A stretch of DNA of 24,513 nt. It comes from a virus. Positions 1-8,082 of the stretch are shown in pieces. How positions within the stretch are numbered: the stretch's first letter is position 1; every line of letters begins with the position of its first letter. The position numbers and the translations under genes were made by a program. The DNA lies in the IMG/VR virus record IMGVR_UViG_3300004804_000029, positions 1 to 24,513 of that record. One strand, written 5' to 3'. The notes beneath the pieces were generated by a model that had not been told where the DNA came from, made no database searches, and saw only the letters and a list, made by a program, of their open reading frames with translations.

Positions 1-52
1 TCTTAAGTTCATATAAAGTGTTTAATACCGTTGATGATGGAATAAATGCCAT
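1..52 (-). CDS. 5' end of an unidentified gene, cut by the window edge
   Basis: An ATG lies immediately at the end of the gp5 gene in a TAATG stop/start overlap, the arrangement used repeatedly in this genome. The visible product is MAFIPSSTVLNTLYELK, after which the window ends. It is open throughout and sits downstream of gp5 in the baseplate operon, so a structural role is plausible. Seventeen residues are too few to identify a family. Confidence 0.5.
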   Translation of the reverse strand, partial: MAFIPSSTVLNTLYELK

Positions 53-2364
53 TATGCTATCAACGTATAAGTACCGATACCACCATATCTTTGATGATCT
101 CTCATCGTAAATGCCATCTGTCTATTAGCTGTATACTTAAATGACACATGGATCCATACAGTATTTGCGCCAGAATACTCTAATAATAGTTGATCATATG
201 GTATAAGTTGTTGTATAGCTTGGATAGCATCATAGTGTTTCTGTCTACTAAATCCTGGGATAATAATATCTGCCGCTTGGCCGAGATAATGCTGTGACGT
301 CTTACTTGATTCAGCAACGTCTCCAGGTTTTCTAAATCCAGAAGTAATTATCATGCTTGGATACAAGTTAATGATTGGTTCTAAACAGTTCTCAGCAAGA
401 CCTTTAAGGTTACATACGATCTCTTGAGCTGTCATGCCTTGTTGGTCGACAGGCATCCTAGCGCCATTCTTTGTCAATGAACCTAGAGTAAAGTGTGGTG
501 ATAGTTGCAAGTCTGGTGTAAACTTACTCATGCTGCTAATGATGTTACAGCTTTGCGGTAATGGCGCTACGTTGTTTCCACCTGCGCTTGCAGATCCTTG
601 TGCTGTACCATAGTCTTTCTCATCAGCCTTTAATGTACCATCATTAATTTGTTTAGCTGTATATGCAGTAGCATCACCTTCTTCAGGTGTCTCATACCAT
701 GCTGCAGCTTCAGCGCCACGAGTGATGACTACTAAGTCTGAGAAAGTATGTACTATAGGAGTAGCTATATCAAGAGTATCTAACCCAGTGCCATTTGCAT
801 CACCAGCAGTGCCGCTGTTCATATCTACACGCACAGCATCCACATTAAATGTTGCTCCAGCTTTAAAGTTTTGTGCACCCGCAGATTGTACGTTTACGCT
901 ATTAGCAGATAATACATTGACGGGGTCTGTATGCGTCTCTATGTTTACACCTTTGGCTTTTAAGTTGTATGTACCAGCTACGTCTACATCCATGTTACCT
1001 GTAACTTTCATATTGACGTTACCTACGACCTCGACGTTCATAGCATTATTGATCTTGACATTACTGTCACCATCAATCGTTATGTCTGAAGTCCCTTTAA
1101 TATAGAGATGACCATGTCGTTCAAGTATCTCGTACTTATCGCCTACTATTCGTTTTACCTCTGTACCGTTTGCATCTATCTCAGTAAATGTTCCAGCTTT
1201 ATGATACATGTGTATACGTTCAGAGTGTTGAGTATCGTCAAACTCCATGATATGACCAGACTCTGTCATAAACACATGGTTATATGGATAAGAAGAGTTG
1301 TATGGGATTGGTGATTGGTTCCATGTCTTACCACCTGCAGTAAGCACGTTCTTTTCTTGAGCTAACTCTTTCTTATATACGATGGTCTTTTTGATGTCTT
1401 CATGTCTTGCAAGCTTATTAGTATCTGGCTCGTTTAAGTATAAAGGATACTTACCTTTAGGGTCTTTAAATCCAAGTACCATTGCAAGGCCTTCATCTTT
1501 AAGACCTGATGATGCTGTAGTCGAGTCGACAGGAGCTGTAGTTGAAGTAGCAGGTACTAAATCTCCTGACACGCTTGGCACACCATCTTGTAAGAATAAG
1601 TCTTTTTGGTTTGTCCTTTGTTGTAGTAGGTATGGATCGATGTTTCCATCTACTTTATTATAATCATTAAATGCCGTGGCAGCTTCTAAGTAGTTACCAG
1701 AATTCAAAGATTTAGCTAGAGCAGAGTTATTAAATGCATCTACACCTATTTCATATATTAAAGATGCTAATCCATCGTACATTGATTGTGATAATGGTGC
1801 TTTGATCTTTGCATTAATTGCTGGATAGATGTCGTTCTGTAAAGTAGTGTTGATGTCTTCATCAGTCAGTTGACTATTGTTTTGTTTTATTTGGGTTATC
1901 GCTGTAGACGATGCTGTATAAGACGATGCAGGATTTAACCCTGTTAATTCTGTGGTTGGAGTAGAGTCTGTACTAGTGACTATGTTTCCATTCTGGTCTG
2001 TAACGTTATGCTCACTAGAACCTGGTAAGAACCCATCTTCTTTTAATACCATCTGATCGATGTCTTGGTCTACAGATCCTTGTGCTTGTGGGATACCGCC
2101 AATAGAACCTAATATGATTGGCTGTTGTTCATCTTCGTCTCTGAACATGACTACTACCCATGTGCCTTCGACTGGCCCTACTGGAGAGTGACCGATACCT
2201 GACATGGCAGCAGAAGTGATAGGCTGCATAGGATATGCCCATGGTAAGTCTTCAGTCTTTAACTGTGTCTTATCGTGGTGATGTAGACCTACCACGCGTA
2301 CTTGGCATCTACCAAGTTTAAATGGGTCTTGTCTATTCTCAACTACTCCAGTATATAATCTCAT
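52..2364 (-). CDS. 5: gp5-like baseplate hub/central spike with degenerate lysozyme lobe and C-terminal M15 peptidase
   Basis: 770 aa. Residues 1-95 look like the gp5 N-terminal OB-fold (start MRLYTGVVENRQDP, then a GTWVVVMFRDED strand). Residues about 155-260 match only the C-terminal lobe of a GH24 (T4-type) lysozyme: LTDEDI, PLSQSMYDGLASL and a QQR..Q..LFLQ end. The N-terminal catalytic Glu/Asp/Thr part of that fold is absent. Residues about 380-520 are short V/N/D-rich repeats expected to form the beta-helical needle. Residues about 615-760 are a zinc D,D-peptidase of the M15A type: H692..D699 in SQHYLGQAAD, E729 in LLLEY and H739 in WIH. In T4, gp5 is the cell-puncturing device carrying lysozyme; here peptidoglycan cleavage is probably done by the peptidase instead. 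The 3' end overlaps the next gene's start and the 5' end overlaps the gp27-like gene by 4 nt, so it is translationally coupled. Confidence 0.85.
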   Translation of the reverse strand: MRLYTGVVENRQDPFKLGRCQVRVVGLHHHDKTQLKTEDLPWAYPMQPITSAAMSGIGHSPVGPVEGTWVVVMFRDEDEQQPIILGSIGGIPQAQGSVDQDIDQMVLKEDGFLPGSSEHNVTDQNGNIVTSTDSTPTTELTGLNPASSYTASSTAITQIKQNNSQLTDEDINTTLQNDIYPAINAKIKAPLSQSMYDGLASLIYEIGVDAFNNSALAKSLNSGNYLEAATAFNDYNKVDGNIDPYLLQQRTNQKDLFLQDGVPSVSGDLVPATSTTAPVDSTTASSGLKDEGLAMVLGFKDPKGKYPLYLNEPDTNKLARHEDIKKTIVYKKELAQEKNVLTAGGKTWNQSPIPYNSSYPYNHVFMTESGHIMEFDDTQHSERIHMYHKAGTFTEIDANGTEVKRIVGDKYEILERHGHLYIKGTSDITIDGDSNVKINNAMNVEVVGNVNMKVTGNMDVDVAGTYNLKAKGVNIETHTDPVNVLSANSVNVQSAGAQNFKAGATFNVDAVRVDMNSGTAGDANGTGLDTLDIATPIVHTFSDLVVITRGAEAAAWYETPEEGDATAYTAKQINDGTLKADEKDYGTAQGSASAGGNNVAPLPQSCNIISSMSKFTPDLQLSPHFTLGSLTKNGARMPVDQQGMTAQEIVCNLKGLAENCLEPIINLYPSMIITSGFRKPGDVAESSKTSQHYLGQAADIIIPGFSRQKHYDAIQAIQQLIPYDQLLLEYSGANTVWIHVSFKYTANRQMAFTMRDHQRYGGIGTYTLIA

Positions 2365-3656
2365 TGTCCACCTTTATTCAAGTCAACTATTAATGTATCT
2401 TTAATCAATTCCATGTGACACTGGTGTTTCTCTCTATCAATAAAATGGTTGATAGCAGACACTATATAGTATCCAGAAAACATATTATCAAGCATCTCTT
2501 TTTGTGTGTCAGTACCTTCTATCGGATTAAACTTATTCAACCTCATGAATATCTTTTGTCCTACTGTATAGTCTGTCCTGCCTGGGACTACTATCTCTAT
2601 CTTAGTAGCTTCTGCTTGCTGTAGTAGTGACATACGCTTTTGGATAGTCTTAGAGTTAGTCACGTCACCAAAGTTATTGAAGTTGCCATAGTATTTTGGG
2701 TATGCAAAGACTACAGAGTTTGCTCTACGTATAGCTTTATCAGATACCGGAGAGAATTCATTTAGATGCTTCTCTTTAGGAAAGTCATTTAACATATCAA
2801 AGTTCTTTGCTACATACTTCTTAGTCACTAAGTCATAGTTAATCATCTTAGATGCAAACATACCTGATCGAGACCTATCAATATAGTCATAAGCTCTAGG
2901 TATACTAATATCTATGATACGTTTATATTCTTCTTGTACACTCCTGAATGATCTGCCGTCAGGAGTAAACTCTCTCATGTAAGAGTCATATGTAAACTCT
3001 TGAACTATTGGCCCTGAATATAATGACTCTAATGAAACAAAGTTTAATCCATTACGGTTTTCAAAGAATATGTACGAAGCGGATCCATTATCATTTGCAG
3101 AAGTTTCTGCAGTATAGTTCAATGACTTGACTGGAGCCCAGAAGTTTGCTATGAACTTGACTCCATTTGGTGTGTCTTCAATGATAGCAGTCTTCTTAGA
3201 CTCTAATCCATCTTTTGTATCTGATATGATAGACTTAGCGATGTCTGAACACTTACCATAGTATGCTTTACTGACCTTCTTATTTAAGTCTACTACAGCT
3301 TCTCTAGTCATGAAGTGTAGTTCGTATATGATGTTACGATCACCTGACATCTCGCGATTAGCCATCTTATAGATATAGAACTGGTCATCTATGACTTTAT
3401 CTTTGCCTTCAAAAGACGGTGTGTGTAGCTTGATATTTAAGTATTCCTCACCAACCAATGGGAATAAGTTAGCAAGGTCTAATGAATCCTTTAAAGCTAT
3501 GACTCCTGAGATGAACGGAGAGAATAAGTCTTCGTATATCTCAATAGCAACTACTTGGTTAGTTACTTCTTGACCGAATCCATTCGAAGAAATAATCTCA
3601 ATCTTATCGATCGAGATGTCTCCCGCGAAACGTATGACTTCATTATCAGCTGCCAT
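2361..3656 (-). CDS. Baseplate hub protein, gp27-like
   Basis: 431 aa, start MAADNEVIRFAGDI. The sequence is soluble and beta-rich, with a late GRTDYTVGQKIFMRLNKF segment and a GYYIVSAINHFIDRE segment. These resemble the domains with which phage hub proteins (T4 gp27, Mu gp44) grip the spike. T4 gp27 is about 391 aa, so the size is comparable. It lies directly upstream of gp5 with a 4-nt ATGA overlap, which is the expected partner because gp27 and gp5 form a trimeric hub complex. Direct similarity to T4 gp27 is weak by eye; the assignment rests on size, fold hints and position. Another hub-associated role cannot be excluded. Confidence 0.6.
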   Translation of the reverse strand: MAADNEVIRFAGDISIDKIEIISSNGFGQEVTNQVVAIEIYEDLFSPFISGVIALKDSLDLANLFPLVGEEYLNIKLHTPSFEGKDKVIDDQFYIYKMANREMSGDRNIIYELHFMTREAVVDLNKKVSKAYYGKCSDIAKSIISDTKDGLESKKTAIIEDTPNGVKFIANFWAPVKSLNYTAETSANDNGSASYIFFENRNGLNFVSLESLYSGPIVQEFTYDSYMREFTPDGRSFRSVQEEYKRIIDISIPRAYDYIDRSRSGMFASKMINYDLVTKKYVAKNFDMLNDFPKEKHLNEFSPVSDKAIRRANSVVFAYPKYYGNFNNFGDVTNSKTIQKRMSLLQQAEATKIEIVVPGRTDYTVGQKIFMRLNKFNPIEGTDTQKEMLDNMFSGYYIVSAINHFIDREKHQCHMELIKDTLIVDLNKGGQ

Positions 3657-4147
3657 TATATAAGATCTTTAAAGTTTTTGATGATTGTATTTAATAGGTT
3701 TGCAGAGATTAACTTGATACGGCGCTTTCCTTCATTGACACTAAACTCATAGTCATAGTTAGACACAGAAGATGCACCAGCTTGACTAGAGTCTACTATA
3801 AATCCTTTAGCATTAACATAGTGATGTGTCGCATACTTATTAGCTCCATACTTTTGGTCGATGTGTTTCTCTAGTTGTGGTATGGTTAATGGGAAGTCGT
3901 CTACATAGTTATACTTATTGTTACATAACATGACTACCCAATGATATAATGGAGAGCCATATACCTTTTCTGCAATGATCTCAGGAGTCTCACCATCGCG
4001 AATATCATACTCATCATATAGAGTTATATTCGCAAGGATCTGTGTCCTAACCCTTACGTTTTGTGAGATGTCCTTAACAAGCTTATACTCAGTCTTGTTT
4101 TTGACTTTAAATGGATACAAGAATGTAGGGAAGTTATTAAAGTACAT
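3656..4147 (-). CDS. 53: Baseplate wedge protein gp53
   Basis: 163 aa, somewhat shorter than T4 gp53 (196 aa). The family signature is clear: NITLYDEYDIRDGETPEIIA followed by EKVYGSPLYHWVVMLCNN and DDFPLTIPQLEKHI. In T4, gp53 joins neighbouring wedges through a LysM-like domain during baseplate assembly; the DGETPEIIAEKVYGSP stretch is that LysM-like motif. It overlaps the gp27-like start by one base (TAATG) and follows gp48 after 3 nt, so the whole baseplate block is one tight transcription unit. Confidence 0.85.
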   Translation of the reverse strand: MYFNNFPTFLYPFKVKNKTEYKLVKDISQNVRVRTQILANITLYDEYDIRDGETPEIIAEKVYGSPLYHWVVMLCNNKYNYVDDFPLTIPQLEKHIDQKYGANKYATHHYVNAKGFIVDSSQAGASSVSNYDYEFSVNEGKRRIKLISANLLNTIIKNFKDLI

Positions 4148-4150
4148 ATA

Positions 4151-5290
4151 TTATAGTCCGTCTGCAATCTTCTCTTTTGTAAGAGTTGCGAGTTCTTTAA
4201 ATGTTAGTGTGATGTTAATCTGTGTAGGTGTACCATCTGGAAACGATGTATACTGACCATTTGGTGTATAGTTAACTGTCATGTCTGTTAATACGCATGA
4301 AGTATGTCTATTCACATGCATGTTTTCTTGTGTATCCTTATAGTAGAATATATCAAACTCAGAAGGATATACATATAAGAAGTTGTTAGCATCTTTAAAC
4401 TCTGGATGCATATGATACTTAAATTCTTTGATGATACGTTCTACATTAGCCGCTTCAGCAGCGTCTCTTGGATAAAACTGATAGTCAAACGTAAATGTCC
4501 TAAAGTTAACGTTCTTAAATAGTTGTTCTTTTCTTGGGTTAGGAGCAAGACCAGTAAGCTTTGATATGCCTGCTGTACCAGGAATCTTAAGACCTAATGA
4601 TAATCCAGCAGCGGCAGCATTAGGGTTATTCAGTGCATCACTAACTACGTTACTCATGTTCTTTTGTTTAGCTGCTGTCTGTAATGCTCCAGACCCAGCT
4701 AATCCCATAGCATAGATATCAAGCTCTTCCTCTTCATAGTTTACACTATAAGTTGTCTGCATAGTATTAGGAGCGTGTAATGCTATAGCAGTCTTTAATC
4801 TTTTCTTTTGGCCTGAGAATGTTGAACCTACTTTTTTTAGTGCATAATCAGCGCCGACAGAAGTTCCACCAATCAATGTAATAGTCTTAAGACCAGCATT
4901 TGCTGCAAGTCCTGTGATACCGGCTGGGATTGCAGAACCTGATATCACAGTGCCTGCTCCAGCACCAATCCTATTTGATAGAGCTGATAGGTCTCCATAG
5001 TCTCTTGGAGTAGCGTCTCTTACTGATAAACCTGGATTTTCTTTTAATAGCTTAGAGTCTGAAGCTACGTTGATATAGAATATAGCATAGTTACCACCGT
5101 ATTGGTTCAATGAACCCATGAGATCTGATGGATACTGGAGTTGGTCTATTTGATACTTGTTCTTATCAAATGTTGCAGGTCCTCCTCTATTAGTATAGAG
5201 ATTATCACCACGACCTAGATTATCAGGTTTTGTATCACCGACAGGTGATGTTGGACTACTTACTAGTATGCTGGGAATTGGATCAGCCAT
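4151..5290 (-). CDS. 48: Baseplate tail-tube cap protein, gp48-like
   Basis: 379 aa from the chosen start MADPIPSILVSS (T4 gp48 is 364 aa). The C-terminal third carries the tail-tube-type signature NPRKEQLFKNVNFRTFTF, YQFYPRDAAEA, then FKYHMHPEF, YPSEFDIFYY and a final Gly/Thr-rich strand ending in LTFKELA. The middle (about 100-250) is glycine/alanine-rich and may wrap the hub. In T4, gp48 caps the baseplate and starts tube polymerisation with gp54. Two ATGs are possible: 5296 lies directly against an AGGA, while 5290 has AGGA with an ideal 6-nt gap, so 5290 is preferred. It is the first gene of the minus-strand baseplate operon. Confidence 0.8.
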   Translation of the reverse strand: MADPIPSILVSSPTSPVGDTKPDNLGRGDNLYTNRGGPATFDKNKYQIDQLQYPSDLMGSLNQYGGNYAIFYINVASDSKLLKENPGLSVRDATPRDYGDLSALSNRIGAGAGTVISGSAIPAGITGLAANAGLKTITLIGGTSVGADYALKKVGSTFSGQKKRLKTAIALHAPNTMQTTYSVNYEEEELDIYAMGLAGSGALQTAAKQKNMSNVVSDALNNPNAAAAGLSLGLKIPGTAGISKLTGLAPNPRKEQLFKNVNFRTFTFDYQFYPRDAAEAANVERIIKEFKYHMHPEFKDANNFLYVYPSEFDIFYYKDTQENMHVNRHTSCVLTDMTVNYTPNGQYTSFPDGTPTQINITLTFKELATLTKEKIADGL

Positions 5291-5296
5291 TTGCAT

Positions 5297-5300
5297 TCCT
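5297..5300 (-). promoter_or_regulatory. Ribosome binding site deciding the gp48 start
   Basis: AGGA on the minus strand ends exactly where an upstream ATG (5296) begins, too close for initiation there, but is 6 nt from the ATG at 5290. This favours the shorter product. Confidence 0.6.
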
Positions 5301-5314
5301 AAACGTTTATTGAT

Positions 5315-5322
5315 TATTTATA
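5315..5322 (-). promoter_or_regulatory. T4-type late promoter -10 (TATAAATA) for the baseplate operon
   Basis: A perfect minus-strand TATAAATA, the T4 late promoter element read by gp55 sigma with gp33 and the clamp. Transcription would start near 5309, giving a leader of about 19 nt before the gp48 ATG at 5290. Confidence 0.6.
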
Positions 5323-5329
5323 ATAAATA
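5322..5329 (+). promoter_or_regulatory. Possible late promoter -10 (AATAAATA) for gp4
   Basis: A plus-strand octamer matching TATAAATA at 7 of 8 positions, 6 nt before the gp4 ATG. With the minus-strand element at 5315-5322 it would form a back-to-back late promoter pair. The region is AT-rich, so chance is possible. Confidence 0.35.
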
Positions 5330-5335
5330 CATAAG

Positions 5336-5773
5336 ATGTTTCATAAACGACGATATAAACCAATGTTTCCCGAGAAGTATGAAGGGGATCCTACCAACAT
5401 CATCATGAGATCAAGTTGGGAGACTCGCTTTGCATCATGGTGTGATAAGAACCCATCCATATTAAAATGGTGTTCTGAGGAGACAGTAGTCCCATACAGA
5501 TGTCCTACTGATAATCGCCTCCATAGATACTTCATTGACTTCAAGATACGTGTTAAGACTAAAGACAACCAGACGAAGACATACTTGGTTGAAGTCAAAC
5601 CTGCAAAGCAGACTCAACCTCCAGTGTATCCAGGTAAAAAGACTAGGCACTATATCACAGAATCAATAACATTTGTTAAGAATCAAGCTAAATGGAAAGC
5701 TGCGACAGAGTATTGTAAAGATAGAGGCTATGAGTTCGTTATCATCACAGAAAATGAATTAGGCCTGAATTAA
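5336..5773 (+). CDS. 4: Head completion protein gp4 (nuclease-fold)
   Basis: 145 aa (T4 gp4 is 150 aa). The start MFHKRRYKPMFPEKYEG, the MRSSWETRFASWCD segment, then HRYFIDFKIRV and TYLVEVKPAKQT are typical of gp4 homologues, which share a TnsA/PD-(D/E)XK-like nuclease fold: E29 in WETRF, D70 in FIDF, and E86-x-K88 in VEVKPAK. In T4, gp4 acts after DNA packaging to make heads ready for tail joining. It is the first plus-strand gene, diverging from gp48 across about 45 nt. No clear Shine-Dalgarno precedes the ATG (ATAAG only), which fits the closely spaced promoter upstream. Confidence 0.85.
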   Translation: MFHKRRYKPMFPEKYEGDPTNIIMRSSWETRFASWCDKNPSILKWCSEETVVPYRCPTDNRLHRYFIDFKIRVKTKDNQTKTYLVEVKPAKQTQPPVYPGKKTRHYITESITFVKNQAKWKAATEYCKDRGYEFVIITENELGLN

Positions 5774-5775
5774 CA

Positions 5776-5783
5776 TATAAATA
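5776..5783 (+). promoter_or_regulatory. Late promoter -10 (TATAAATA) immediately before the next gene
   Basis: A perfect 8/8 TATAAATA in the 15-nt gap after gp4, with only 5 nt between it and the ATG at 5789. If used, transcription would begin at or next to the start codon, giving a leaderless message. Confidence 0.5.
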
Positions 5784-5788
5784 ATCAA

Positions 5789-6373
5789 ATGGCTCAATTA
5801 ATTAAAGACGTATTTACAGAGAACCAATATAGCTTAAAAGAAGCTGCTATAAGGTCAAAGGCATGGTTCCAGCAACAAGCTACTCTGCTTGGAAGACAGA
5901 ACCTTACCTCAAAGAAGGTATTAAACTCTGACCCACATAGAGTAAAGAACTCTATAGTTCCAGGTAACTTGTATATGTTCTTATATGACCCTAAAGGTAA
6001 AGATGAACTACCATATTATGATAAGTTTCCATTGGTATTCCCTTACAAGAAGGTGGGTGGAGGTTTCATAGGATTAAACATGCACTACTTGCCATACCAA
6101 CCACGAGTCATACTATTACAAAGACTAATGGACTTTGCTAGTAATAAGGCGATGAATGAGAATACTAAGTTAAACTACTCATGGAGTCTTATAGGTGGAG
6201 TGAGTAAGTTTAAATGGGCAGAACCATGTGTTAAGCATTACTTGTTTAGCCATGTTAAGTCAACATTTAGAAAGATAGATGCACCTGATTGGGCTACAGC
6301 AATGTTACTACCAGTAGAACAGTTCGTAGGCGCAAGCAAGAACCAGGTCTGGGCAGACTCAACAGGATACTAA
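5789..6373 (+). CDS. Conserved T4-like virion protein, possible DNA end protector gp2
   Basis: 194 aa, start MAQLIKDVFTENQYSL. Recognisable conserved blocks are SKAWFQQQATLL, PGNLYMFLYDPKGKD, LPYYDKFPLVFPYKKVG, GFIGLNMHYLPY and PCVKHYLFSHVKS. I recall these blocks from T4-like marine phages, where this protein is often labelled DNA end protector or structural protein. In T4, gene 2 is the neighbour of gene 4, and here it follows gp4 by 15 nt, which supports gp2. It is shorter than T4 gp2 (274 aa). Acting on DNA ends before tail joining is known for gp2 and only inferred here. Confidence 0.5.
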   Translation: MAQLIKDVFTENQYSLKEAAIRSKAWFQQQATLLGRQNLTSKKVLNSDPHRVKNSIVPGNLYMFLYDPKGKDELPYYDKFPLVFPYKKVGGGFIGLNMHYLPYQPRVILLQRLMDFASNKAMNENTKLNYSWSLIGGVSKFKWAEPCVKHYLFSHVKSTFRKIDAPDWATAMLLPVEQFVGASKNQVWADSTGY

Positions 6374-6374
6374 G

Positions 6375-7106
6375 ATGGCGACATTAAACCAATTCATATC
6401 AAATATAAAGAGCGAAGGCCTAATGAGGACTTCAAGATTTGCTGTAACCATGCAAACTCCTAGATCACTAGGTAGTTCTGTAAAAGACCTACGTAAGATA
6501 TTGTTATATTGTGATAGCGTTAACTTGCCAGGTATCAACCTTGAGACTACACAAGCTAAGACATTTGGTGAGTATAGAGAGATGCCGTTTAATAAGCTTT
6601 TTGATAACATTAATATGAGTTTCTATGTAGATAATTCTATGCATGTCAAACGCATGTTTGATAGTTGGATGGGTGCGATCCAAAACCCAACTACAAGAAA
6701 CTTTAACTACTATAAAGATTATACCACTGACATCACTATTGAAGTATTTGATGTAGCTGACAGAAGTAGGTATCAAGTGGTATTATATCAATGTTATCCT
6801 AAAGCATTAAACCCAATACAGATGGATTATGCTGGCAAGGATGTTATGAAGATGACAGTAAGCATGAATTATAAGTATTGGATATCAAGTTCAATATCAG
6901 TGAATGCTAAACCATCTACGACTACTAATGGTTCTACATCAAATAACCTATATACTAATTATTTTTCTGACTCTCAACAAATACCTGAGACATATTTTAC
7001 AGATTACCCTAACTTCCAATCAGGGTTTAACTCATTTGAACAAGGAAGAGCTTCGTTATTCTCAACAGAAACTGCATCCGTAGGACAAGGAAGCATATTA
7101 ATTTAA
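6375..7106 (+). CDS. Tail-tube-fold protein, probably the gp54-like tube initiator
   Basis: 243 aa. The central part has the order typical of T4 gp19/gp54 tail-tube-fold proteins: a CDSVNLPGINLET strand, FGEYREMPFNKLFDNINMSF, a MFDSWMGAIQNPTTRNFNYY helix/loop, TTDITIEVFDV, then YPKALNPIQMDY and MTVSMNYKYW. The C-terminal 70 residues are Ser/Thr/Asn-rich without recognisable motifs. The main tube protein gp19 normally lies beside the sheath gp18 and terminase gp17, which are not here; with gp48, gp4 and gp26 nearby, gp54 is more likely. It starts one nucleotide after the previous stop and has no clear ribosome site, so coupling is probable. Confidence 0.65.
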   Translation: MATLNQFISNIKSEGLMRTSRFAVTMQTPRSLGSSVKDLRKILLYCDSVNLPGINLETTQAKTFGEYREMPFNKLFDNINMSFYVDNSMHVKRMFDSWMGAIQNPTTRNFNYYKDYTTDITIEVFDVADRSRYQVVLYQCYPKALNPIQMDYAGKDVMKMTVSMNYKYWISSSISVNAKPSTTTNGSTSNNLYTNYFSDSQQIPETYFTDYPNFQSGFNSFEQGRASLFSTETASVGQGSILI

Positions 7107-7115
7107 GGAAATAAA

Positions 7116-7634
7116 ATGGCAGAAATTAAAAAGGGTGTAAGTGATAATGCTTACAATCAATTAGCAGAAGCAGATACAAATGGAGATGGCTACGTAAGTA
7201 GCCAAGAGTTAGCCATGTACATGGAGTTTAAACGTAAAGAGCTTGAAGACCAAGACGCTCAACGTGACGCTATGCGTAAGATGACATGGTTCGCTTTATG
7301 GGGTATGTTACTCTATCCAGTAACTATCGTTATTGCTTCTTACTTAGATGTAGATGATGCAGCTAAGATCATCGGTAATATTGCTCCTACATACTTTGTT
7401 GCAATCTCAGCTTTGGTAGCAGCTTTCTTTGGCGCTAATGCGTATTCAGCATCAAAAAAGTCTGAGGCGGCTCCAATGCCGCCGCCTAGACCATCATTTC
7501 CAACACAAGCACCAATGGTTGTAAATGATCCAGCTCCTGTAGTTGATACAGCATCTCCACCTCCAGCATTTGGTGAAGATCCAGCTCCAGAAGCACCAGC
7601 AGGTAGAGTAACGCCAACACGTAAGATTACGTAA
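7116..7634 (+). CDS. EF-hand membrane protein of unknown function (holin candidate)
   Basis: 172 aa. Residues 20-31 (DTNGDGYVSSQE) form a textbook EF-hand calcium loop with acidic or polar ligands at positions 1, 3, 5 and 12. A charged helix follows (about 32-55), then two membrane segments (about 57-77 and 90-110) and a proline/alanine-rich tail (about 116-165) ending in basic residues. A good GGAAAT site precedes the ATG. It sits between the tail-tube-fold gene and gp16, in the late structural block. Two transmembrane helices plus a charged tail would suit a holin or inner-membrane partner; the EF-hand suggests a calcium response. No known function can be assigned. Confidence 0.75.
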   Translation: MAEIKKGVSDNAYNQLAEADTNGDGYVSSQELAMYMEFKRKELEDQDAQRDAMRKMTWFALWGMLLYPVTIVIASYLDVDDAAKIIGNIAPTYFVAISALVAAFFGANAYSASKKSEAAPMPPPRPSFPTQAPMVVNDPAPVVDTASPPPAFGEDPAPEAPAGRVTPTRKIT

Positions 7635-7649
7635 CATAAAGGTATTATT

Positions 7650-8081
7650 ATGAAGTCTGATGACAATTTATCAAAGATATTTGATGTAGAGCCTCTTAAA
7701 CAGGGTGAAGTTGCAAGTGTGGGACAAGAGATTGTCCCAGCTTCCAATAAGGTAGAAGAGAACGTTGATTACGACTATGATTCAGCTCGTAACAACCTAC
7801 ATAAGCTATTGAATCAAGGACAAGATGCATTGTACCATGCGCTAGAGATAGCCAAACAGTCTGAGCATCCAAGAGCCTTTGAGGTAGTAGGAAACTTAAT
7901 GAAACAGTTAGCTGACACTAATGAACAGCTACTAGCATTAAGTGAACGTAAGCAGAAGTTGGATGCTCCTAAGCAACAAGAAGGACAGCCTAATAAGCAA
8001 GTGACGAACAACAACGCGATATTCGTGGGATCTACAAGTGAATTGAGTAAGATGATCAAGGATATGAATAAAGGAGAATAG
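7650..8081 (+). CDS. 16: Small terminase subunit gp16
   Basis: 143 aa (T4 gp16 is 164 aa). It has the order of T4 gp16: an acidic N-terminus, DYDYDSARNNLHKLLNQG, a helical pair including EIAKQSEHPRAFEVVGNLM, TNEQLLALSERKQ, and the C-terminal NNAIFVGSTSELSKMIK. The last block aligns with T4's NATVFMGSPTELMDEI. gp16 forms rings that regulate the gp17 packaging motor and recognise DNA. gp17 does not follow here: the next gene is gp26, so the two terminase genes are separated in this genome. Confidence 0.85.
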   Translation: MKSDDNLSKIFDVEPLKQGEVASVGQEIVPASNKVEENVDYDYDSARNNLHKLLNQGQDALYHALEIAKQSEHPRAFEVVGNLMKQLADTNEQLLALSERKQKLDAPKQQEGQPNKQVTNNNAIFVGSTSELSKMIKDMNKGE

Positions 8082-8082
8082 T

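Noticed and set aside
722-1105. 127-codon plus-strand open frame rich in Thr/Leu
   Set aside because: It is antisense to the repeat-rich needle region of gp5; the composition reflects those repeats.
7340-7747. 135-codon minus-strand open frame over the EF-hand gene
   Set aside because: The Gly/Ala-rich product mirrors the Pro/Ala-rich tail of the plus-strand gene, and it crosses the start of gp16.
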